DNA of 64,000 nt from Halobacteriovorax sp. JY17 (lineage in GTDB: Bacteria > Bdellovibrionota > Bacteriovoracia > Bacteriovoracales > Bacteriovoracaceae): the NCBI RefSeq assembly GCF_002753895.1, contig NZ_NJER01000001.1, positions 806,001 through 870,000 of the forward strand, given 5' to 3'. Position 1 is the first letter of the stretch. The number at the start of each line of letters is the position of its first letter. Of the stretch, positions 1 to 7,801 are shown in pieces. The notes under the pieces were generated by a model. The model was not told the DNA's origin. It saw only the letters and a program-made list of their open reading frames with translations, and ran no database searches. The translations under genes and the position numbers were made by a program.

Positions 1-368
1 GGCTCAGCCTCAACAGGGTCACTGCCTTTTTTACGAATAACGCTCTTCTTTCGAACAACAGTCTTTTTCTTTGTCTCAGAATCTTCTGTAGAATCTTCGC
101 TAGAGTCAGCCGCTTTTGCTGTTACCGTTTTCTTGGCAACTTTCTTTTTAGCAGCTTTCTTCTTAACGACTTTCTTCTTAGTCTTAGAACCAGAGGCTTT
201 CTTTTCTTCTTTAGCAGAATCATATCCGGCCATAATCTGCTTTACTTCATCATCAGTAAGCGCAGTCATATGGTTTCGAACAGAAAAGCCTTTATTCTTT
301 AGTTCTTCAACTAAGTCTAAAGGTCCTTTATTCAATTCTTTCGCCAATTCAAATATTTTCATAGGCAT
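1..368 (-). CDS. infB: Translation initiation factor IF-2, N-terminal part (partial)
   Basis: This is the N-terminus of IF-2, the GTPase that brings initiator tRNA to the 30S subunit; the GTPase body lies beyond the left edge. The protein starts MPMKIFELAKELNKGP and shows the small IF2_N fold (to about residue 45), then a lysine/alanine-rich linker with repeated KKK blocks and an acidic SSEDSTEDSE patch, typical of the poorly conserved IF-2 linker. The start at 368 is preceded by GGGAG at about 8 bases; an ATG two codons later (362) is possible. It follows nusA by 26 bases, as in the conserved rimP-nusA-infB operon. The identity rests on the N-domain and the operon position. Confidence 0.88.
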   Translation of the reverse strand, partial: MPMKIFELAKELNKGPLDLVEELKNKGFSVRNHMTALTDDEVKQIMAGYDSAKEEKKASGSKTKKKVVKKKAAKKKVAKKTVTAKAADSSEDSTEDSETKKKTVVRKKSVIRKKGSDPVEAE

Positions 369-394
369 TATATGGACTCCCTATCCAGTTTCTT

Positions 395-1798
395 TTACTT
401 AAGTTTGAATGCTGCTAACTCTTCACGGAGTCTTCTTTCAGCATCAGAGAACTTATCTTGTGATTCTTCATCAGATTGTTCTTTATTTATAATTCCATGG
501 TAAGCAGGAACAGCAGAAGCAGAAACTAGCTCCTCTTCTTCATCAGCTTGGAATTGAATTTCACCAGCGTCAATCGCTGCAATAGTATCACTGATAATAC
601 CTGCAGCTTGCTCTTCATCAACCTCTAGAAGTTCAGCAAGCTCAGCCGCTTCAGCAGCTGCGATATCACCAATCGCTTGAATACCATTTTGAACCATAAC
701 CTGGGCCAAACTATCTGTAATAGAAGATATTTGAAGAAGGTTTGCCACAGATTTTTGAATTCTTTCCTGAAGCTTAGTTTTAGAAATGATATTAATTTTA
801 TATCCACTCAACATTGCAGCAAGACGAACATTCTGTCCTCTTCTACCAATAGCAAGTGATAATTGATCTTCTTCTACAACTACGTCCATAGTGTGATCAG
901 AATGATCAATTTGAATATTTGTAATTTCAGATGGAGCTAGAGCTGCTCTTGCAAATGTCTCAACGTCGTCAGACCATTTTACAATATCAATCTTCTCACC
1001 TTGAAGTTCATTCACAACGTTTTGAACTCTTGAACCTTTCATACCAACACAAGCACCAACTGGATCAATATCTTTATCTACAGAGATAACGGCAATTTTA
1101 GCTCTTTGCCCTGGCTCTCTTGCAGCAGATTTAATTTCAATAGTACCGTCTTGAATTTCAGGAACTTCAAGTTCAAATAATTTAACAAGGAACATTGGAG
1201 ATGTTCTTGATAAACGAATCTCTGGTCCTCTGTTAGTCATAACAACTTCTGTTAAGAAAGCTTGAATTCTATCTCCAGGCTTGAAGTTTTCACCAGGAAT
1301 AACTTCTCTTCTAGAAAGAACTGCATCGGCCTTACCAAGGTCAACAACAATATTTCCTCTCTCATATCTTCTAGCAATACCTGTAACAAGCTCATTTTCT
1401 TTGTGCTTGAATTCAGCAAAGAGGATCTCTCTTTCAGCATCTCTTACTTTTTGGAAGATAATCTGACGTGCTGTTTGTACGTCAACTCTTGAAAAGTTAG
1501 GGTTTTCAATCTTTATACCGATTTGATCACCAATCTCTACATCTTCATCTAATTCTTTAGCATCAATTAAAGTAATCTCTACAATTGAGTCTCTTACTTC
1601 TTCGACAACATTCTTATATTGATAGATTTCGATATCATCGTCACCATCGTTATATCTTGTTTCGTATTCACCTTGAATCCCGTACTTTTTTCTAGCAGTA
1701 ACTAAGAAAGCTTGCTCCACCGCTTTAATAACGATGTCTTTTTCAATCCCTCTTTCTTTACCGAGAGTTTCAATTACCCTACCTAGTTCAGAAAACAT
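395..1798 (-). CDS. nusA: Transcription termination/antitermination factor NusA
   Basis: NusA binds RNA polymerase and nascent RNA and modulates pausing, termination and antitermination. The 467-residue product has the N-terminal RNAP-binding domain (starting MFSELGRVIETLGKERG), an S1 domain, and two KH domains with GACVGMKGSRVQNVV and IGRRGQNVRLAAM signatures. A helix-hairpin-helix-like C-terminal segment and an acidic tail follow, instead of the two full AR repeats of E. coli. An in-frame start seven codons upstream exists, but AGGAAGG five bases before the ATG at 1798 favours the shorter form. It lies 27 bases after rimP in transcription order and before infB. Confidence 0.96.
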   Translation of the reverse strand: MFSELGRVIETLGKERGIEKDIVIKAVEQAFLVTARKKYGIQGEYETRYNDGDDDIEIYQYKNVVEEVRDSIVEITLIDAKELDEDVEIGDQIGIKIENPNFSRVDVQTARQIIFQKVRDAEREILFAEFKHKENELVTGIARRYERGNIVVDLGKADAVLSRREVIPGENFKPGDRIQAFLTEVVMTNRGPEIRLSRTSPMFLVKLFELEVPEIQDGTIEIKSAAREPGQRAKIAVISVDKDIDPVGACVGMKGSRVQNVVNELQGEKIDIVKWSDDVETFARAALAPSEITNIQIDHSDHTMDVVVEEDQLSLAIGRRGQNVRLAAMLSGYKINIISKTKLQERIQKSVANLLQISSITDSLAQVMVQNGIQAIGDIAAAEAAELAELLEVDEEQAAGIISDTIAAIDAGEIQFQADEEEELVSASAVPAYHGIINKEQSDEESQDKFSDAERRLREELAAFKLK

Positions 1799-1825
1799 TT
1801 TTACCTTCCTTTTGCTCAACTTACT

Positions 1826-2353
1826 CTATTCAAGATCAAGAGCAGGTTCTAAATTTGCTTTTTTTATATCATCGTATTTTAAATTTAATTCAAAACTATC
1901 GGCCAAGACGCAAATCCCATCTTCACTTACAGTCTTTAGCTTTCCAATCAACTTCCTCTCACCCTGTAGAGATTTTGGAATACCTGGAAAACTATCATTA
2001 ACTAATCTTGTTTTAACTGTGAATTGAATATCTTGATCTAAAGACATTTTGAAGTGTTCAACAGTAGTAAGATGCCTAAACATCCCCGGCGAAGAAACTT
2101 CAAGAGTAAGCTCGCTTGGCATCCATTCTTCTTCTTCAATAAAAGGAGTAAGGGCCTTATCAAGTTTAGAACAATCCTCTATTAGAGCTGTTTTAGTCGC
2201 AGGATCCATTATGAATACTCTAAGAGTATGAGACCCTTTGAGATATTCTAAATCATATATTTCTAAATTTAATTCTAAACAAAGCTTCGAACACAGCTCA
2301 TAGAACTTCTTTTCGATACCTGTACTCTCTTCTCTTAAAACCATACTTCTCAC
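1826..2353 (-). CDS. rimP: Ribosome maturation factor RimP
   Basis: RimP assists late 30S subunit maturation. The sequence has the N-terminal alpha/beta domain (LRVFIMDPA, followed by the LTLEVSSPGMFRHL motif that corresponds to the conserved VSSPG(L/I)xRPL of the family) and a C-terminal SH3-like domain. Its position directly before nusA is the classic arrangement. The longest form begins at a GTG at 2353; an ATG three codons in (2344), preceded by GAG, is an equally plausible start. The length is normal for the family, slightly long at 172-175 residues. Confidence 0.92.
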   Translation of the reverse strand: MRSMVLREESTGIEKKFYELCSKLCLELNLEIYDLEYLKGSHTLRVFIMDPATKTALIEDCSKLDKALTPFIEEEEWMPSELTLEVSSPGMFRHLTTVEHFKMSLDQDIQFTVKTRLVNDSFPGIPKSLQGERKLIGKLKTVSEDGICVLADSFELNLKYDDIKKANLEPALDLE

Positions 2354-2380
2354 TAAAAGCGCGCAAAATAAATTGCGGCA

Positions 2381-2407
2381 ATAAAAAAGGGAAGATTAAA
2401 TCTTCCC
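2381..2407 (-). terminator. Rho-independent terminator after the rimI-like unit
   Basis: A near-perfect palindrome at 2389-2407 (GGGAAGA stem, short A/T loop) is followed on the minus strand by a run of T. It separates the acetyltransferase unit from rimP. Confidence 0.8.
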
Positions 2408-2524
2408 TAGTTTCACAAAATTAATTGAAACCATAGATTAACAATCGAGATCAGTATTTAATATCAATTGAAATCTAATAACTTAATATCAGGATTACAA
2501 GCATTTGGCAAATAATGAAACCCT

Positions 2525-2968
2525 TTATAAGTGTTTTTCCATTATATGGGCATCTGCGCCATTTGAATAGAAGTTTTTCTTTAGATGAATTTTCTTATAA
2601 TCATGCCTCTCATAGAGTGCGATAGCCGATCTATTCCCTACCTCTACTTCTAAAATACATCTCTCAATTCCTAGAACTCTAAAATGACTATGCGAAGCAT
2701 TTAAAATAGCCGCCCCATACCCCTTTTTTCTAAATTTAGGATTCACAACAATTTTTGTTAGATGTGCCAATTTATCTAGAGGACTAAGTAGAAATATTGC
2801 AAAACCATGACACTGAGGATCAAAGAAGGCAAAATAATCTTTATTTAACCTTGCTCTCTCCCAAAGCTGCTCACTCCAGGGAAAAGGAAAATACGATTCA
2901 TCTAACTCTTGTAAGTGTTCTAAGTTTTCAGCTGAAACTTCACCCAATACGAGAGACTTTATAATCAC
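2525..2968 (-). CDS. GNAT acetyltransferase, RimI-like
   Basis: This is a single-domain GNAT N-acetyltransferase of 147 residues. Motif A reads KIVVNPKFRKKGYGAAIL, containing the RxxGxG-type acetyl-CoA loop, followed by a LEVEVGNRSAIALYERHDY segment that is characteristic of RimI/protein N-terminal acetyltransferases (LEVRxSNxAAxxLYexxGF). RimI acetylates the N-terminal alanine of ribosomal protein S18; that substrate is inferred from the family only. The gene overlaps the upstream secreted-protein gene by 4 bases (ATGA), so the two are probably translationally coupled. Confidence 0.8.
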   Translation of the reverse strand: MIIKSLVLGEVSAENLEHLQELDESYFPFPWSEQLWERARLNKDYFAFFDPQCHGFAIFLLSPLDKLAHLTKIVVNPKFRKKGYGAAILNASHSHFRVLGIERCILEVEVGNRSAIALYERHDYKKIHLKKNFYSNGADAHIMEKHL

Positions 2969-3510
2969 AAGAAGTAGACCTGAGACGAAAGTTTTCGATC
3001 AATACCAGAGTAGAAAATACGAATTTTCTCTTTAAGATGTTCGTCTAGTTTTACAGGCCTTCTCTCTCTAAGAAATCGATCTCTAAGCAAGAATTCACTT
3101 TTAATAAATAATTTTAAAACATCCGTAATTTTCTTAGATTTATGACACTTCGTAAAATTAATACCACTAAGCTCATCACCAGTAACTTCGACCTGGATGG
3201 TTGCTGAATACATTAAAATTTTATTTAAAAGGAGAATCTTTTGTAATTGCTCCTGCCTTCTATTTAATACGGTATAATCCGACAAGAATGCAGGAAGAGA
3301 TTCGTAATCTTTCTTTGAAAGTTCAAGGCTTCTAATCAAGTAACTCTTATCCCCGACACATCTAAAAACCTCTAAAGGAGATAGGAATTTATTTACATCA
3401 GAGAGATAGAAAGTTTGTTCTTCAATTTTAAAAAGAGCTGTGTCAGAAATATTTTGGGCCAACGAAATTGGCCCAAAGATTAAAATAAAAATAGATATAA
3501 TAAACTTCAT
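2965..3510 (-). CDS. Secreted hypothetical protein
   Basis: I do not recognise this 181-residue protein. It begins with a clear signal peptide (MKFIISIFILIFGPISLAQ), probably cut after SLA-Q, so it is exported. The mature part is mostly helical and charged, with two cysteines (in FRCVGD and FTKCHK) that could pair. It lies 7 bases after the TPR regulator gene and overlaps the RimI-like gene, forming a three-gene unit. No function can be assigned. Confidence 0.65.
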   Translation of the reverse strand: MKFIISIFILIFGPISLAQNISDTALFKIEEQTFYLSDVNKFLSPLEVFRCVGDKSYLIRSLELSKKDYESLPAFLSDYTVLNRRQEQLQKILLLNKILMYSATIQVEVTGDELSGINFTKCHKSKKITDVLKLFIKSEFLLRDRFLRERRPVKLDEHLKEKIRIFYSGIDRKLSSQVYFL

Positions 3511-3517
3511 GGGTTTA

Positions 3518-4792
3518 TTATACAGGAGAACTCAATTCAACGTTAGCAATAGTTTTATCGTCAACATTCTTCGTTTCCATATGGAATCTAATTTTAGCTG
3601 ATGGATTAAAGGTATAACCGTCTTTCCCACGGATAATATACTTTCTCTTTTCTGCCTTAGCCGCTTTAGGCTCAATAAGCTTTCTCAGCCTAGAAACACT
3701 TGTATAAATTAGCTTATCGTGAATAAGAGGGTTGTACTCATCTTTCCAGATAGACTTGGCCAACTGTTCCTTATCGTAGTATTCACCAGGGTTCTTGGCG
3801 AGTAAGAAAAGAATTTCTAAAAGAACAAAACGGTGCTTGAAATCAATAGTTCCAAGAGTTCTCTCTTTAATTTTCCTATTATTTCTATCTAAGTAGAGAT
3901 CAACACTTGAATCGTTAACTTCTTCGATTTCAGTATTTAATAAATTTGAAAGTCTTCTAAAAACAGAAGGGTCATTTGACTCACTTGCAAGCTTGAAATA
4001 CTCAAGAGCACGGTCGAAATCTCCCATATTCTTATAAACATTTCCTTTGCCTAAGAGGATATATCCAAATAGGTTCCAGCACTTCTTAGTCTGAAGAGTT
4101 TCATTAGCAAGCTTGAAGAATTTAAGAGAATTTTCAAAATCTTCAACTTCTAGATAAACCTTCGCTGAAAAGAGGTACATTGCACCACTTAAGTAGTCTT
4201 TCTTAATTATTGCCAGCAATTGATTAAGTTGCCCTAAGTAATCAAGTGCACCTTTATAGTCTTTTCTATTATAGCAATTATTTGAAAGGGCCAAGAGTGT
4301 TTTTGCAAGAATATCTGGCTCATTTTCTTCTTTAGATTTCTTATAGGCAAATTGAAAGTTCTCAAAAGCCTCTTGAAAGTTGCCACCGTAATTTTTTACG
4401 ATTCCAACGTTATAGAAATATTCTGAATTTAAACTTCCTAAAACCTTAGTTAAGTCATCAACTAACTCTTCCGCGTGAGCAATATAAGCTGTCGCTTTTT
4501 CATCATCTAATTTCTCAGAAGAGATTCTAATCAGGAAACCTAGGATTTTAAAAATTGAGAAGATATCTCTTGGTCTCTCTGCACACTTTAAAGACTTAAG
4601 AAAGTTTTCTTCCGCTGCATCTAAATCAGATTTATCGTAGTGAAGCTTTCCTAGTTGATAAAAAGATCTACCAATTTCTCTTTTAGAAAGTGAGTCTTCT
4701 GTAGGTATGTATTGGTCATTGAACTCGTAAAAAGCGATGGATGTTTCAGCTTCTGTAGGCCTTATATTCATCTCTAGATTGTCGTTCATCAT
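3518..4792 (-). CDS. TPR-repeat regulator with C-terminal winged-helix DNA-binding domain
   Basis: Residues of about 40-290 form tandem tetratricopeptide repeats (for example GRSFYQLGKLHYDKSDLDAA and GNVYKNMGDFDRALEYFKLA). Residues of about 300-400 look like an OmpR/PhoB-type winged helix: FVLLEILFLLAKNPGEYYDK, then LIYTSVSRLRKLIEP, then the wing IIRGKDGYTF. The order, with TPR before the DNA-binding domain and no receiver domain, suggests a one-component regulator whose activity is set by a protein partner (inference). GGGGA seven bases before the first ATG supports the start. It is transcribed divergently from thrS. Confidence 0.78.
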   Translation of the reverse strand: MMNDNLEMNIRPTEAETSIAFYEFNDQYIPTEDSLSKREIGRSFYQLGKLHYDKSDLDAAEENFLKSLKCAERPRDIFSIFKILGFLIRISSEKLDDEKATAYIAHAEELVDDLTKVLGSLNSEYFYNVGIVKNYGGNFQEAFENFQFAYKKSKEENEPDILAKTLLALSNNCYNRKDYKGALDYLGQLNQLLAIIKKDYLSGAMYLFSAKVYLEVEDFENSLKFFKLANETLQTKKCWNLFGYILLGKGNVYKNMGDFDRALEYFKLASESNDPSVFRRLSNLLNTEIEEVNDSSVDLYLDRNNRKIKERTLGTIDFKHRFVLLEILFLLAKNPGEYYDKEQLAKSIWKDEYNPLIHDKLIYTSVSRLRKLIEPKAAKAEKRKYIIRGKDGYTFNPSAKIRFHMETKNVDDKTIANVELSSPV

Positions 4793-4943
4793 AGTTCATT
4801 CCCCGAAAAGTTGGTTTAAAACCTTGGTCAATTGCGCAGCCTATTCAAGCACTTAAGAATTGAGCTTGCAAGTTCATATCACGTTATAGCGCCATAAGTC
4901 AAAAAAGAGATTATAAAGATGTAATTTTTCTCCCTCTAACTCA

Positions 4944-4972
4944 TTGATAAATGGAATTCCCGTTGGTAAAGT
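4944..4972 (+). promoter_or_regulatory. Candidate sigma-70 promoter of the thrS operon
   Basis: TTGATA (4944-4949), a 17-base spacer and TAAAGT (4967-4972) lie about 50 bases before the thrS start in the 230-base divergent intergenic region. The match is moderate. No leader hairpin of the type that autoregulates E. coli thrS was obvious. Confidence 0.35.
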
Positions 4973-5022
4973 GTGAAATTATTATAAAACAAAATTATGA
5001 AGTAATTTCGGAGCTTTAACTC

Positions 5023-6777
5023 ATGGCCAAATTTGACCTAGACACAATCAGACACTCAACTGCACATTTAATGGCTCAGGCCATCTCCAGAGTGTTTCCA
5101 GACACCCATATTCAATTTGGGATAGGGCCAGTAATAGAACACGGATTTTACTACGATGTAGATATGGAACATCGTCTTGTTGACGAAGATCTAGAAAAAA
5201 TCGAAGCTGAAATGCAGAATCTTATAAAAGAGAATCTATCAATCGAAAGAAAAGAGATGTCTCGTACTGAAGCCCTTAAGTTCTTCGCAGACAAAAATGA
5301 TGAACTCAAACAAGACCTCATTAATAGCTTTGACGAAGACGCCGAAATAACTTGCTACCAACAAGGAGACTTTATCGACCTTTGTCGTGGTCCTCACGTT
5401 GAGAGCACAGGACAGCTTCCAAGATTCTTTAAACTACTCCATATTGCCGGTGCCTACTGGCGTGGAGATGAAAATAATAAAATGCTTCAAAGAATTTATG
5501 CGGCAAGTTTTAGTGATAGAAAAGAGCTTAAGGCCCATTTAAACTTCTTAGAAGAAGCAAAAAAGCGTGACCATAGAAAGCTTGGAAAAGACATGGAGCT
5601 CTTCCACTTTAATCCTGTGGCACAAGCTTCTCCTTTCTTTATGCCAAAAGGTGCTTTTGTTTATAATAAGCTTATCGAGTTTATGAGAGAGCTCTATAGA
5701 ATCTACGATTATCAAGAAGTGATCACACCACAAATTCTTGACTCTGATCTCTGGCACACGAGTGGTCACTATGAACACTATAAAGAAAATATGTACTTCT
5801 CAAGAATTGATGAGAGAGAGTACGCCGTAAAGCCAATGAATTGTCCATGTCACATGCTTATGTTTAAGCATTATAAGTATTCTTATAGAGACCTTCCAAT
5901 GAGATATGCTGACTTTGGTAGACTTCATAGATACGAGAAAGCTGGAGCAGTTACAGGGCTCACAAGAGTTAGAACTTTCTGCCAAGATGATGCCCATATC
6001 TTTATCGATATTGATGGTATCCAAGATGAGATCACAAAACTAATGGAGATGTTCTTCATTTGTTACGATCACTTTGGATTTACAGGAATTAAGGTCAACT
6101 TATCCACAAGACCTGAAAAGAAATCTGGTGATGATGCCACATGGGACAAAGCAGAAGCGGCCCTTGAGGACGCTCTTAAAAAGAGTGGTCATGAATACTT
6201 TATCAAAGAAGGAGACGGAGCATTCTACGGTCCAAAAATTGACGTAGAGATTGCTGACGCCATTGGAAGATACTATCAACTTGGAACAATCCAATTAGAC
6301 TTCCAACTTCCTGAGAGATTTGGACTACATTATACGACAGCTGACGGTAATGAAGAAAAACCAGTTGTTATCCACAGGGCCCTACTTGGATCTCTGGAGA
6401 GATTCTTTGGAGTCTACCTTGAGCACGTTGCCGGATGCTTCCCATTTTGGTTAGCCCCTGAACAAGCGGTCATCGTTCCTGTTAATAATGAATTTCACTT
6501 AGACTTTGCCAATAAGCTTCAAAGAGAATTATTCGCCAAAGGACTTAGAGTAAAAGTTGACGATAGAAATGAATCGATGGGCTACAAGACGAGACAGATT
6601 CAACAATCAAAAGCTCCTTATATGATTGTTATCGGAGACAGAGAGATGGAAAATAACAGTGTCTCTCTTAGAAAGCACGGTGAAAAGAAAACTGAATCGA
6701 TGACAATTGAAGAGCTAAAGAAACTATTTACAGAGCTTAATGCTGAGTTTATTCCGGCGAAGCTTAGACAGAGTTAA
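5023..6777 (+). CDS. thrS: Threonyl-tRNA synthetase lacking the TGS domain
   Basis: It charges tRNA-Thr with threonine. The protein is 584 residues, about 60 shorter than E. coli ThrRS, because it begins directly at the editing domain: HSTAH (H11, H15) and DLCRGPHVESTG (C120, H124) are the editing motifs that clear Ser-tRNA. The class II catalytic core follows (NCPCHMLMFKH, RYADFGRLHRYEKAG, TRVRTFCQDDAHIF, PVVIHRALLGSLERF), then the anticodon-binding domain. The start has GGAG upstream. It heads a packed operon with ddl and aminotransferase genes rather than the usual infC-rpmI-rplT. It may be the housekeeping enzyme or a specialised copy; the window cannot decide. Confidence 0.95.
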   Translation: MAKFDLDTIRHSTAHLMAQAISRVFPDTHIQFGIGPVIEHGFYYDVDMEHRLVDEDLEKIEAEMQNLIKENLSIERKEMSRTEALKFFADKNDELKQDLINSFDEDAEITCYQQGDFIDLCRGPHVESTGQLPRFFKLLHIAGAYWRGDENNKMLQRIYAASFSDRKELKAHLNFLEEAKKRDHRKLGKDMELFHFNPVAQASPFFMPKGAFVYNKLIEFMRELYRIYDYQEVITPQILDSDLWHTSGHYEHYKENMYFSRIDEREYAVKPMNCPCHMLMFKHYKYSYRDLPMRYADFGRLHRYEKAGAVTGLTRVRTFCQDDAHIFIDIDGIQDEITKLMEMFFICYDHFGFTGIKVNLSTRPEKKSGDDATWDKAEAALEDALKKSGHEYFIKEGDGAFYGPKIDVEIADAIGRYYQLGTIQLDFQLPERFGLHYTTADGNEEKPVVIHRALLGSLERFFGVYLEHVAGCFPFWLAPEQAVIVPVNNEFHLDFANKLQRELFAKGLRVKVDDRNESMGYKTRQIQQSKAPYMIVIGDREMENNSVSLRKHGEKKTESMTIEELKKLFTELNAEFIPAKLRQS

Positions 6778-6778
6778 T

Positions 6779-7768
6779 ATGAAAAATATTCTTCTCCTTT
6801 GTGGTGGCGGTGGAAGTGAGCACGATGTCTCACTTCGCTCCGCGGATTATATCTACAACGAACTTTTAAGTTTAAATCTCTATAAAGTTTTCAAAGTAGA
6901 GATCAAACATAACGGAGATAGAATTGATCAAAATGGCGAGTTATGCGAGCTTAGAAAGGCAGGAGAGCTTCACTTTCCAAATTCTAAAACAACGGAAAAC
7001 CTAGACTTCGCTATTCCTTGTATTCACGGACCTCCAGGAGAGAATGGCATTATCCAATCTATTTTTGAACTCATGGGGCTCCCCTACTTAGGTTGTAGAC
7101 CAGAGCCAAGTCAAACTTGCTTTAATAAGGTCACTACAAAGTTGTGGTTGGACACTTTAGACATTCCGAATACACCCTATGTCTATCTAAGTGATGACAG
7201 TGAAAAGTCTCTTACTAAAGCGAGAGATTTTTTCCAAACTCACAAAGACGTCTATATAAAAGCCGCAAGCCAAGGCTCTTCAGTAGGATGCTATCATGTA
7301 GCAAGTCGAGAAGAAGTAGATAATATGATTCGAAAGGCCTTTACTTTTTCAGATTACGTTCTAATAGAGAAGACAATTAAAGCAAGAGAGCTTGAAGTCA
7401 GTGTCTATGAATTCAATGGCGAAATAAGAGTGAGCCTTCCCGGCGAAATTATTTGTCCTGACGGCTTCTACGACTTTGATCAAAAATACTCAAATGAAAG
7501 TAAGACGAAAACTGATATCGAAGCAAAGAACTTATCCAGTGAAGTTATCAACTCAATTCAAGGCTATGCCCTAGAAGCGTTCAAAGGGCTAAAACTTCGC
7601 CACCTCTCAAGAGTTGATTTCTTCTTCACCGATACTGGAGAAGTTTACTTAAATGAGATCAACACATTCCCTGGGATGACTCCAATCTCAATGTTTCCAA
7701 AGATGATGGAAAACCATGGGACTAAGTTCTCTCAATTTCTAAAAAATATAATCGAAGAATCTATATAA
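6779..7768 (+). CDS. ddl: D-alanine--D-alanine ligase (ATP-grasp)
   Basis: It joins two D-alanines for peptidoglycan precursors. The 329-residue product has all Ddl landmarks: GGGGSEHDVSLRSA at the N-terminus, HGPPGENGIIQSIFELMGLPYLG (family HGxxGEDG, with N for D), YIKAASQGSSVG, LEVSVYEFNG and the metal/ATP site VYLNEINTFPGMTPISMFPK. The start at 6779 lies one base after the thrS stop. Although Ddl is a cell-wall enzyme, its operon partners are aminotransferases, a C45 acyltransferase and CoA-transferases. A related dipeptide ligase role is therefore possible, but the active-site segments look like ordinary Ddl. Confidence 0.85.
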   Translation: MKNILLLCGGGGSEHDVSLRSADYIYNELLSLNLYKVFKVEIKHNGDRIDQNGELCELRKAGELHFPNSKTTENLDFAIPCIHGPPGENGIIQSIFELMGLPYLGCRPEPSQTCFNKVTTKLWLDTLDIPNTPYVYLSDDSEKSLTKARDFFQTHKDVYIKAASQGSSVGCYHVASREEVDNMIRKAFTFSDYVLIEKTIKARELEVSVYEFNGEIRVSLPGEIICPDGFYDFDQKYSNESKTKTDIEAKNLSSEVINSIQGYALEAFKGLKLRHLSRVDFFFTDTGEVYLNEINTFPGMTPISMFPKMMENHGTKFSQFLKNIIEESI

Positions 7769-7801
7769 TATTTATCAAAATATTTATCTAAGGCGGACAT
7801 C

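Noticed and set aside
133-402. Open frame on the plus strand at the left edge
   Set aside because: It is the antisense of the low-complexity lysine/alanine-rich IF-2 linker; the minus-strand frame has the conserved IF2_N domain and a ribosome-binding site.
6740-6778. Longer ddl start overlapping thrS
   Set aside because: The conserved Ddl N-terminus begins at MKNILLLCGGGGSEHDVS (6779); the extra 13 residues are thrS codons read in another frame.
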